Made by a program: the position numbers and the translations under genes. The notes under the pieces were generated by a model. The model searched no databases, was not told the DNA's origin, and saw nothing but the letters and a program-made list of their open reading frames with translations. DNA of 34,153 bases from Porticoccaceae bacterium (GTDB lineage: Bacteria > Pseudomonadota > Gammaproteobacteria > Pseudomonadales > Porticoccaceae). The stretch lies in NCBI GenBank assembly GCA_028822155.1, contig JAPKEJ010000026.1, forward strand, positions 1-34,153, read 5' to 3'. Shown here in pieces: positions 1-7,049 of the stretch. Each line of letters starts with the position of its first letter. The first letter of the stretch is position 1.

Positions 1-74
1 CATGGTAACCACACATGTATCTAGTTTAATATTGTCATTCAAAAGTCAGCGATACGTGTAAGTATGGATAGTAG

Positions 75-92
75 GCAACCGGCTTCGGTTGC
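75..92. other. stem-loop upstream of DUF885 gene
   Basis: A perfect 7-bp stem (GCAACCG / CGGTTGC) with a 4-nt loop (GCTT) lies 27 nt before the first DUF885 start codon. No T-tract follows on either strand, so it does not look like an intrinsic terminator. It would fall in the 5' leader if transcription starts further upstream. Function unknown. Confidence 0.4.
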
Positions 93-119
93 AATTAATG
101 GACCTAACAGGACCACACA

Positions 120-1940
120 ATGAAAAAAATATTGATTCTTCTCTTAACCCTTATAGCTATGCTCTTAATTAATGGCTGTGATTCCAGCAATTCAGGAAAG
201 ATGTCAAATACATCCGTAAAAATGGACTCCGTAGCCGTTATCCAATTACTTGACGATCTATTCATGGAAGAGCTGCAACAAAGCCCACAATCGCTGACCT
301 ATTTAGGCCTGCGCAATCGTTACGGGGAATGGGACGATATTTCAGATGACGCTAGAGACGCCAGCATGAAAATGACAGCTGAGCATTTGGCAAAAGTTAG
401 CAAACTTGATTTAACCAATCTTGATGATGCCACCACACTAAGCGTAAAGATGTTTATCCAGCAGGCGACCCTTCAGATAGAAGGAGACAGATGGCGATAC
501 CACAGTTATCCGGTCAATCAAATGCGGGGTGCCCACAGCATGATCCCTTCGTTTTTAATCAACCAACATCTCATCGCTAACGTCGAGGAGGCAAACGCCT
601 ATATTCAGAGAATCGTCAACTCATCGACTCTGTTAGACCAACTAATTACTAAGATTAGGATTCGCGACCGAAAGGGAATATTACCGCCTAAGTTCGTCTT
701 TCCATTGGTCCTAAAGTCCATTGAAAATATTACGACTGGCACACCTTTCAACGAAGGCGCTGACAGCACAATACTGGCTGACTTTAAATCAAAGGTCGCA
801 ATGCTAGATATCGCTGAATCAGAAAAAGATAAACTAGTTACTACCGCAAAGGCTGCGCTGGAAGATTATCTTGCGCCTGGCTACAAAAAGCTCCATAAAT
901 ATCTGACCAATTTACAGGACAGTGCAACTAATGATCATGGCGTTTGGAAGTTTCCTGAAGGAGTTGATTTTTATAATTTTGCCCTAAAACGCACTACAAC
1001 TACTGATTTAACGGCGGTTGAAATCCATCAATTGGGCCTTGGAGAAGTTGCACGTATTCAATCTGAAATGCGACGAATAATGCAGCGGGTTAAATTTGAT
1101 GGTGACCTACAGGCCTTCTTTAGCTTTATGCGCACAGAACCTCAATTTTACTATCCAGATACACCTGCAGGTAAGCAAGCTTACCTAGATAAGGCCACTT
1201 TACTTATCGACACAATGAAATTACGGTTGGATGAGTTATTTATCACAAAGCCAAAAGCTGATTTAGTGGTGAAAGCAGTGGAACCATTCCGTGAAGCCTC
1301 GGCTGGCCAAGCTTTCTATCAAAGTCCCGCGCCGGATGGCAGTCGTCCTGGAACATATTTTGCCAACCTTTATCGGATGAGTGATATGTCCAAATACAAC
1401 ATGGAAGCGCTAGCCTATCATGAGGGCATCCCTGGTCATCACATGCAGATATCTATTGCCCAGGAACTTGAGAATATGCCTAAGTTTAGACTCTTCGGAG
1501 GCTACACTGTATTTAGCGAGGGTTGGGGGCTCTACTCTGAATCTGTACCCAAAGAGATTGGCTTATATGCGGATCCATACTCAGATTTTGGTCGGCTATC
1601 AGGAGAGCTCTACCGTGCCTGTCGGCTGGTAGTTGATACTGGTCTCCACGCAAAACGCTGGACTCGAGAAGAGGCCCTTGAGTACATGAACAATAACGTT
1701 CCACATTCCAGCAGCTATAACGTACGTCAAATAGAACGGTATATAGTTATGCCATCTCAGGCGACAGCATATAAGATCGGAATGCTAAAAATTCAGGACT
1801 TACGCCGAATAGCTAAGCAAGCACTAGGCAATAAATTTGATATTCGCCAGTTCCATGATGTGGTACTTAGAGATGGGTCAGTTCCTCTTCCTATCCTTGA
1901 AGAGAACGTGAATAACTGGATTACTAGGTCAACCTTATAA
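120..1940 (+). CDS. DUF885 family lipoprotein, probable zinc metallopeptidase
   Basis: A 606-residue protein of the DUF885 family, which I infer to be zincin-like metallopeptidases. The N-terminus is a lipoprotein signal: a short Lys-rich start, a hydrophobic core and the lipobox LINGC with Cys20, so it is probably anchored in an envelope membrane facing the periplasm. The key motif is HEGIPGHH at residues 434-441 (H434, E435, H440 candidate metal/catalytic residues), followed by EGWGLY at 467-472, whose Glu is a likely third ligand. ATG start with AGGA seven bases upstream. It lies 11 nt before a paralogue with the same architecture, so the two are probably co-transcribed. Substrate cannot be read from sequence; peptide scavenging is a guess. 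Confidence 0.88.
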   Translation: MKKILILLLTLIAMLLINGCDSSNSGKMSNTSVKMDSVAVIQLLDDLFMEELQQSPQSLTYLGLRNRYGEWDDISDDARDASMKMTAEHLAKVSKLDLTNLDDATTLSVKMFIQQATLQIEGDRWRYHSYPVNQMRGAHSMIPSFLINQHLIANVEEANAYIQRIVNSSTLLDQLITKIRIRDRKGILPPKFVFPLVLKSIENITTGTPFNEGADSTILADFKSKVAMLDIAESEKDKLVTTAKAALEDYLAPGYKKLHKYLTNLQDSATNDHGVWKFPEGVDFYNFALKRTTTTDLTAVEIHQLGLGEVARIQSEMRRIMQRVKFDGDLQAFFSFMRTEPQFYYPDTPAGKQAYLDKATLLIDTMKLRLDELFITKPKADLVVKAVEPFREASAGQAFYQSPAPDGSRPGTYFANLYRMSDMSKYNMEALAYHEGIPGHHMQISIAQELENMPKFRLFGGYTVFSEGWGLYSESVPKEIGLYADPYSDFGRLSGELYRACRLVVDTGLHAKRWTREEALEYMNNNVPHSSSYNVRQIERYIVMPSQATAYKIGMLKIQDLRRIAKQALGNKFDIRQFHDVVLRDGSVPLPILEENVNNWITRSTL

Positions 1941-1951
1941 AGAGAATTAAC

Positions 1952-3700
1952 ATGATAAAATTACTAACTTTTATAGTACTTGGGCTCCTGTCATTAAATG
2001 TATCTGCAAGCCCCGCTGAAGAGCAAAAACTAGCTACCTTGTTTGATGATATTTGGCATCAAACAATGCTTAGCAACCCAACCTACGCAACCTATGTTGG
2101 GTATCCAGGGCAAAATGCACTATGGCCTAATCCCTCTATATCGGCATCTGCTGAAAATGCGGCTCAGCGTAAAAAGTTCTTAACCAATCTGCGGTCTATT
2201 GATACGGAGAAACTTGACCCGGATCGCTATCTAGAGTGGATGCTAGTTGAGAAAAGCCTCGCCGACGAGGTGGCGGGACATGCCTACCCAGAGCACTTTA
2301 TCTTGCTTCATCAGCGCACAGGTGTGCAACAAGACATTGCCGACACGCTTTCCATGATGCCAAAATTCAACCTTCAGGATTTTACAGATCGTCTGGCTAG
2401 GCTAAAAAATGCTGCAAGTTATATTCGGAGCACTATAGAGGTACTGCGTGAAGGGCTGGCCAAGGGCATTACACCACCTAAAATTACTCTACGCGATGTG
2501 CCTGAACAAATCCGTAACACAATCCCCGTAGACATAGATAAAAGCCCCTTATTTAGTAGCTTCAACAGCTTCCCTGACAGTATTAGTCAGGCCAAACAAG
2601 AAAAGATAAAAGCCAGTGCTCGACAAATCATTAAACAGCAGGTTTATCCAGCATTTGAGAGCCTTCTTCAATTTCTTGAAGACGACTACATACCCAATGC
2701 CAAAATGTCAATTGCTCTCATTGATATGCCAAATGGCGCTGAGTGGTATCGCCATCGCGTAAAAAGCTTTACCACCTCTAATCTTACGCCAAAGCAAATA
2801 CACCAACTTGGGCTCTCTGAGGTTAAACGTATACGTAAAGAGATGGATAAGGTGATTGCGGCGTCAGGCTTTGATGGGACCTTTGAAGAATTTACCCATT
2901 TTCTTCGCACTGATCCACAGTTTTATATGACATCGGCAGACGATCTTATGATTGGCTATAGAGACATAGCCAAACGCGCTGACCCTGAATTAGCCAAATT
3001 ATTTGGCAAACTCCCCCGAATGCCCTATGGCGTGATCGCTATTCCTGACTATGCGGCCAAATCGCAAACTACTGCATACTACTGGGGAGGCTCTACAAAG
3101 GATGGTAGGCCTGGCTATTTTTATGCCAACACCTATGCTCTTAATACGCGTCCGATCTGGGAAATGGAGGCTTTAACCCTGCACGAGGCCATGCCTGGAC
3201 ACCACCTGCAGATATCTCTTGCAAAGGAACTACCGGAAACTCACCCACTACTACAAAATCTTAGTTATACCGGTTTTGTTGAAGGCTGGGGACTCTATGC
3301 TGAGAGCCTAGGCGTAGAAATGGGTTTTTATAAAGATCCCTACAGTAAATTTGGCCAATTAACCTATGAGATGTGGCGTGCCGTGCGCCTAGTAGTTGAT
3401 ACCGGCATGCACATATTTGAGTGGGATCGCCAAAAGGCGATCGACTATTTCGTTAGTAACACTCCCAAAAGCCAACATGATATAGAGGTAGAAATAGACC
3501 GCTATATCTCTTGGCCGGGCCAAGCATTAGCCTACAAAATCGGCGAATTGAAATTTAAAGAACTGCGTGCACGTGCAACGAAAAAGCTCGGAGTGAAATT
3601 TGACCTCCGCGCGTTTCATGATCAATTGCATGTGAAAGGTGCCCTACCCATGGATGTTCTTGATAAACGTATGGACCAGTGGATCGAGGCGCAGCTGTAA
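1952..3700 (+). CDS. DUF885 family secreted protein, probable metallopeptidase
   Basis: A 582-residue paralogue of the preceding gene. It carries a Sec-type signal peptide (hydrophobic residues 4-16, AXA-like cleavage after VSA near residue 19) without a lipobox Cys, so it should be soluble in the periplasm or released, unlike its lipoprotein neighbour. The same motifs recur: HEAMPGHH at 411-418 and EGWGLYAE from E444, plus shared blocks such as FLRTDPQFY and VVDTGMH. All expected motif residues are intact in both copies, so neither looks decayed. AGAGAATTAAC precedes the ATG as a weak ribosome-binding site. It ends 5 nt from the convergent Tag-like gene. Metallopeptidase activity is inferred from the HE-x4-HH motif; the substrate is unknown. 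Confidence 0.88.
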   Translation: MIKLLTFIVLGLLSLNVSASPAEEQKLATLFDDIWHQTMLSNPTYATYVGYPGQNALWPNPSISASAENAAQRKKFLTNLRSIDTEKLDPDRYLEWMLVEKSLADEVAGHAYPEHFILLHQRTGVQQDIADTLSMMPKFNLQDFTDRLARLKNAASYIRSTIEVLREGLAKGITPPKITLRDVPEQIRNTIPVDIDKSPLFSSFNSFPDSISQAKQEKIKASARQIIKQQVYPAFESLLQFLEDDYIPNAKMSIALIDMPNGAEWYRHRVKSFTTSNLTPKQIHQLGLSEVKRIRKEMDKVIAASGFDGTFEEFTHFLRTDPQFYMTSADDLMIGYRDIAKRADPELAKLFGKLPRMPYGVIAIPDYAAKSQTTAYYWGGSTKDGRPGYFYANTYALNTRPIWEMEALTLHEAMPGHHLQISLAKELPETHPLLQNLSYTGFVEGWGLYAESLGVEMGFYKDPYSKFGQLTYEMWRAVRLVVDTGMHIFEWDRQKAIDYFVSNTPKSQHDIEVEIDRYISWPGQALAYKIGELKFKELRARATKKLGVKFDLRAFHDQLHVKGALPMDVLDKRMDQWIEAQL

Positions 3701-3705
3701 GTGAT

Positions 3706-4374
3706 TTAAACAGTGCAGGCAAGAATTCGGCTGATCTCGCAAAGGGATCGGCCAGATTGTTCTCGCAATGACTCAAAAATCGCCTCTACTTGCTTTAAAT
3801 CACGTTGTGAAGTGGGACTTATTTTTACCATAAAACCATGATTAACCAGCGCGGCACAGACATCCTTAGTCATCAAAAAAGTGTCTTTACCCATGCTTCT
3901 CAACATCATGGGCCCGCTATTGCCACCTAGCCTGCAGCCATTTTTCTTTAGCTCTAACCATAAACCAGTAATATTACTAATCGGCCAATCAGCAATAAAA
4001 GCACCGAAACTACCATGGCTACGCTGTTTGTCCAGAACGTAAACAGCGTTGTTTCTCACAGATACTATCTTGGTGAAGTTGCGCACAATACTTTTATCTT
4101 GAGCTAACTCTTCTAACCGCTCATCGCTAAAGTGAGCAACAGCCATGGGGTTAAAATTAGCGAAAGCACTTTCAAATCCAGGCCATTTATTGTCAATCAC
4201 CCGCCACACGAATCCCGCTCGAAAGACACAACGGGTCATCATTGAAAGATAGCGGTCATCGGTTAACTCGGCCAGTGCCTTGGGCGTTTTAGGTGTCGGT
4301 AAGATCGACTCGAGCAACTCAACTGAACCGCGGTTTTTAGCCGCTATGTCATAGATTGATTGAAATGATGTCAT
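3706..4374 (-). CDS. divergent DNA-3-methyladenine glycosylase I (Tag/COG2818) family protein
   Basis: A 222-residue protein resembling the HhH-type Tag glycosylases across residues about 38-110 (segment M45-MTRCVFRAGFVW-57, then the FNPMAVAHFSDERLEEL block and the IVRNFTKIVSVRNNA block that matches the 'I(I)R(H)xxKIxAxxxNA' region of Tag). Tag excises 3-methyladenine from alkylated DNA. Two differences stand out: E. coli Tag has Glu in the E-G-Q-Q-A-G-L-S-W motif where this protein has Cys49 (C-V-F-R-A-G-F-V-W), and the N-terminal Cys-x-Trp that helps form the Tag zinc site is not visible. It may therefore recognise another lesion or be structural. It follows the LysE-type gene on the same strand after 113 nt. 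Family call fairly sure; specificity unknown. Confidence 0.75.
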   Translation of the reverse strand: MTSFQSIYDIAAKNRGSVELLESILPTPKTPKALAELTDDRYLSMMTRCVFRAGFVWRVIDNKWPGFESAFANFNPMAVAHFSDERLEELAQDKSIVRNFTKIVSVRNNAVYVLDKQRSHGSFGAFIADWPISNITGLWLELKKNGCRLGGNSGPMMLRSMGKDTFLMTKDVCAALVNHGFMVKISPTSQRDLKQVEAIFESLREQSGRSLCEISRILACTV

Positions 4375-4487
4375 GGGTGTTATTTCCTAGAAGCGTTACC
4401 AACGGTGCTTGCCACTAACGTAGCAAGCCCACTTATTTGAATCTAAAGGATAAGAGCTAAAGTCATTCTTAGCCATCATGTGATATT

Positions 4488-5138
4488 TCAGCCTTGGGTA
4501 ATCTGGAATATAAAGTTCGATGCAATGATAATCAATACAACCGCAAAAAGCTTATCTAGCGCCCAACTAATACGCTGAAAACGGATAATAGACTGAAAGT
4601 GTGAGAGTGTCACAGCGACCAACAGGTACCAAAACGCATCAACACCACTCGCAATCAATACGAGTATTAGTTTTTCCCATAAATCACTCTCCAATCGGAC
4701 GAACTGGCTGAAAAGAGCCGTGAAAAATAAGAGAATCTTAGGATTTATAAGGGCAATAAGAAAACCATCACCAATCGCTTTAATACTAGACGATCTAGAG
4801 GCAACGGGCAGCCCGGTATCAATAACTGTCGGGGTCGAAAAGAGAATCTTAGCCGCCATAAGTAATAAAAAAAGACATCCTAACAGCTGGGTAATATCAA
4901 ATATTTCCTGATTTCTCTGGATAACCACAGCTAACCCAAAGACTGTTATGAGCGCATAAACACCGACGCCAAGACCATGGCTAATGGCTGCATAACAGCC
5001 TGCAACCCTGCCGTGGGCAAGCGTATGGTTAACCACTACGGCTAGGCTAGGCCCCGGCGACATAGCGCCCAGCGCGCAGGCCAAGGTAACCGTGACCCAA
5101 AACCCATAATTGACTTCGTTAATCCATGACATGTCCAT
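4488..5138 (-). CDS. LysE/RhtB family amino-acid exporter
   Basis: A 216-residue inner-membrane protein with about six hydrophobic segments and the family hallmark near the N-terminus (GAMSPGPSLAVVV, residues about 24-36), followed by the conserved SHGLGVGVYAL stretch and the central ALINPKILLFFTALF segment. LysE/RhtB proteins export amino acids such as lysine, homoserine or threonine, often to relieve overload; the substrate here cannot be assigned. The first ATG at 5138 and a second at 5132 both lack a visible Shine-Dalgarno sequence, and a candidate promoter sits directly upstream, so the mRNA may be leaderless or nearly so. The Tag-like gene lies downstream on the same strand; a functional link is not evident. 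Confidence 0.9.
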   Translation of the reverse strand: MDMSWINEVNYGFWVTVTLACALGAMSPGPSLAVVVNHTLAHGRVAGCYAAISHGLGVGVYALITVFGLAVVIQRNQEIFDITQLLGCLFLLLMAAKILFSTPTVIDTGLPVASRSSSIKAIGDGFLIALINPKILLFFTALFSQFVRLESDLWEKLILVLIASGVDAFWYLLVAVTLSHFQSIIRFQRISWALDKLFAVVLIIIASNFIFQITQG

Positions 5139-5145
5139 ATTAGGT

Positions 5146-5173
5146 TTTATACAGGGATACCCAAATAAAACAA
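5146..5173 (-). promoter_or_regulatory. candidate sigma70 promoter of the LysE-type gene
   Basis: Reading the minus strand, TTGTTT (5168-5173), a 16-nt spacer and TATAAA (5146-5151). Transcription would start around 5138-5140, at the ATG itself, implying a leaderless or nearly leaderless message. Matches are good but this is a pattern call only. Confidence 0.4.
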
Positions 5174-5372
5174 GTCATACTTTTGTTGTTAAAACCGATT
5201 CGCAGTCACGAGGGCATTTTAAACTTAGGTTAAGAACGCGAACTACATCACGGTTATTGAAACTCACAAGGACTATTGTTGCCCCCTTAGTCGACATTCT
5301 TAAAGACAGGCATTGGACTGAATTATCCAACAGGCAATTTAGGCCAATAGCAATCAGATAAAGGAAGGCAGC

Positions 5373-5525
5373 ATGACAACCAATAAAGACCATGGCCATC
5401 AGGTAAAACCGGCCATCGAAACAGCCTTTGAATCAGGATACGATATTTTTCGTGAGTTTGTAGCAGAATTACCAGATGACGAATGGGTGAACTTAATCAC
5501 CACGCTCGACGAGTACTCTATTTAA
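5373..5525 (+). CDS. small acidic protein, 50 residues, unknown function
   Basis: A 50-residue ORF with an excellent ribosome-binding site (AAGGAAGG at 5361-5368, AGGA seven bases from the ATG). The product is acidic, especially its C-terminal half (FVAELPDDEW, TTLDEYSI), with no signal peptide or membrane segment and two stretches that could form amphipathic helices. I do not recognise a family. It runs tail-to-tail into the XRE regulator gene, overlapping by 8 bp so that the two stop codons face each other. An in-frame stop (TAG at 5340-5342) precedes the start, so no longer version exists. The strong Shine-Dalgarno and amphipathic composition favour a real gene, but no homology search was possible. 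Confidence 0.6.
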   Translation: MTTNKDHGHQVKPAIETAFESGYDIFREFVAELPDDEWVNLITTLDEYSI

Positions 5526-5844
5526 GGTTAGTGGACACCCTATCGAACAGCTGTGCTCGTTCGGTAATACTTAGCATAGCGATGCGTTTATATATTTCTT
5601 CTACCGTCTCTGCTGTTGGTGTTCGTGGCGACTTGGCACTTCCTGATTCATAAAGCGACTCAGGCGTGATACCGAAAAAATTAGCTATCCTGACGACTGA
5701 GTCTCTTCTTGGTTCGCGAGTCACTTCACTAAGAATACGGTTAATAGTAGGCTGTGGCACACCCGTCGCTCTCGATAGCGCACTTTGTGACAAGTTATTG
5801 TCTCTCATTAGTTTCGACAGTTGCTTGCTGATATCTAGCTTCAC
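5518..5844 (-). CDS. XRE family transcriptional regulator (Cro/CI-type HTH)
   Basis: A 108-residue DNA-binding protein. Residues about 8-66 form a Cro/CI-type helix-turn-helix: LSQSALSRATGVPQPTINRIL is the scanning/recognition-helix region, followed by a third helix ending FFGITPESLYES. The remaining 40 residues contain a helix (VEEIYKRIAMLSITERAQLF) that could dimerise. Start is GTG at 5844 with AGGAG seven bases upstream. A palindrome at 5898-5911, over a plausible transcription start, could be its autoregulatory operator. It ends in an 8-bp tail-to-tail overlap with the 50-residue ORF. Such small stand-alone XRE proteins occur in phages, toxin-antitoxin modules and host regulation; nothing else phage-like is visible here. 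Confidence 0.88.
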   Translation of the reverse strand: MKLDISKQLSKLMRDNNLSQSALSRATGVPQPTINRILSEVTREPRRDSVVRIANFFGITPESLYESGSAKSPRTPTAETVEEIYKRIAMLSITERAQLFDRVSTNLK

Positions 5845-5897
5845 AATTTTCTCCTAAATAGCGCACTGACTCTTCCTTGCAAGTGCGGTTTGTTGGC

Positions 5898-5911
5898 ATG
5901 TCATGAGACAT
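5898..5911. promoter_or_regulatory. candidate operator palindrome for the XRE regulator
   Basis: ATGTC-ATGA-GACAT is a perfect 5-bp inverted repeat with a 4-bp centre. On the minus strand, TTTACT, a 17-nt spacer and TATCTT (-10 at 5915-5920) precede it, so the palindrome would straddle the start of transcription of the XRE gene, the usual place for a repressor operator. Inference from position and symmetry only. Confidence 0.35.
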
Positions 5912-6077
5912 CAAAAGATAGCTAAAATTCAATATCTAGTAAAAAACAGTCTGACTAAGTTAAATTTTAACCATACCGGCATTTCAATATGTAAACGAGT
6001 ATAGGCTCTATTTATAGAGCTGATTACATTTGTATAGACTCAAAATGCATGAGGCACAATCTTTTCATTATAACTGT

Positions 6078-6935
6078 TTATTGCATTTTTATTAAAATGT
6101 CAGGCCAATCAGTAATAACGCCATCTACACCAATATCTATTGCATATTGCATAGATCTAATATCATTAAGCGTCCAAGCATCAACCCGAATATTGCGCTT
6201 ATGCATCACTTTTACTAAGTCTAGTCTAAGAATATCGATCCCGCCAGCTGAAAAAGGTATTTGGATAGAATATCCTTCAGATATGAATAGATGGCTAAGA
6301 CTTAACCTTTCAAGTAAGACTAATTTTTCTATTTCACTTTTCCCTAAAGATGTCGGGACCTCAGGACACACTCCCCTAAAATGCTTAAGCATAAGTGTAT
6401 GAAAAGATCCCACCATGACCTGATTTTGTTTTTTATACTGCCGAATGAGTCCACACAGATTATCTGCTGCAGAAACATCTTGCGGCTTTAATTCAATTAG
6501 ATAACGTTGGTTAGGTAGTTCTGAAAAAAGAGCTCCTAAAGTTGGAACCTTAATAAGCTTTTCGTACTTTGTATTAGGATAATCTATTTCATGAAATCCA
6601 GCATCGTAGGCCTGTATTTCAGACAAACTCATAGCTGATATCTGACCGGAGCCATTGGTGGTAGTATCAATAGAAGCATCATGCCTCACTACTAGGACAT
6701 CATCTGCGGTTAAATGGACGTCCACCTCTATAATATCTGAGCCAATATTGACAGCATTTATGGCCGCCTCGATGGTATTGCCAGGCACCAATCCCCTGCC
6801 GCCTCTATGAGCGATAACCGAGAACCCCGAATCACTATAAAAAGGGATGTCATCCATGGGTGCTGGTTCTGGGAATAACCAGAGTGCGCCATAAAAACAG
6901 GCTAAAACCAGTATCAAATTAAAAAACAACTTCAT
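6078..6935 (-). CDS. glycerophosphodiester phosphodiesterase, membrane-anchored
   Basis: A 285-residue GDPD-family enzyme, which hydrolyses glycerophosphodiesters from lipid turnover to glycerol-3-phosphate plus an alcohol. A single hydrophobic segment at residues 3-21 with no clear cleavage site suggests an N-terminal anchor and periplasmic activity. The TIM-barrel signature is intact: HRGG at 43-46 (His43, Arg44), PGNTIEAA with Glu56, IIEVDVHLT with Glu70 and Asp72, and VVRHD with the second catalytic His85; the C-terminus has the usual DAWTLND and GVDGVITDWPD motifs. GGAGAGG precedes the ATG. Flanking gaps of 233 and 114 nt, with no obvious operon partner, suggest its own transcript. Substrate head-group specificity is not readable. 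Confidence 0.92.
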   Translation of the reverse strand: MKLFFNLILVLACFYGALWLFPEPAPMDDIPFYSDSGFSVIAHRGGRGLVPGNTIEAAINAVNIGSDIIEVDVHLTADDVLVVRHDASIDTTTNGSGQISAMSLSEIQAYDAGFHEIDYPNTKYEKLIKVPTLGALFSELPNQRYLIELKPQDVSAADNLCGLIRQYKKQNQVMVGSFHTLMLKHFRGVCPEVPTSLGKSEIEKLVLLERLSLSHLFISEGYSIQIPFSAGGIDILRLDLVKVMHKRNIRVDAWTLNDIRSMQYAIDIGVDGVITDWPDILIKMQ

Positions 6936-7049
6936 CCTTTAGCCTCTCCTCCGCTCAACATCGAGTTGCAATAGCTCTATCTGATATTTTGAGAACCTAA
7001 TAAAGCAGAGTGATTAATGCGGCTTCAATTATCCCAAAACTAAACGCCC

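Noticed and set aside
1-3. ATG on the minus strand at the window edge
   Set aside because: Only a single codon is visible and no ribosome-binding site precedes it, so a gene cannot be supported.
5175-5399. 74-codon open frame on the minus strand, partly hydrophobic
   Set aside because: It runs antisense over the start of the better supported 50-residue ORF and has no good ribosome-binding site.
5959-5971. Palindrome GTTAAATTTTAAC
   Set aside because: Perfectly symmetrical but AT-rich and in AT-rich intergenic DNA; no regulator or promoter position explains it.
6049-6402. 117-codon open frame on the plus strand over the GDPD gene
   Set aside because: Antisense to a well-supported enzyme whose catalytic motifs are intact; no Shine-Dalgarno.
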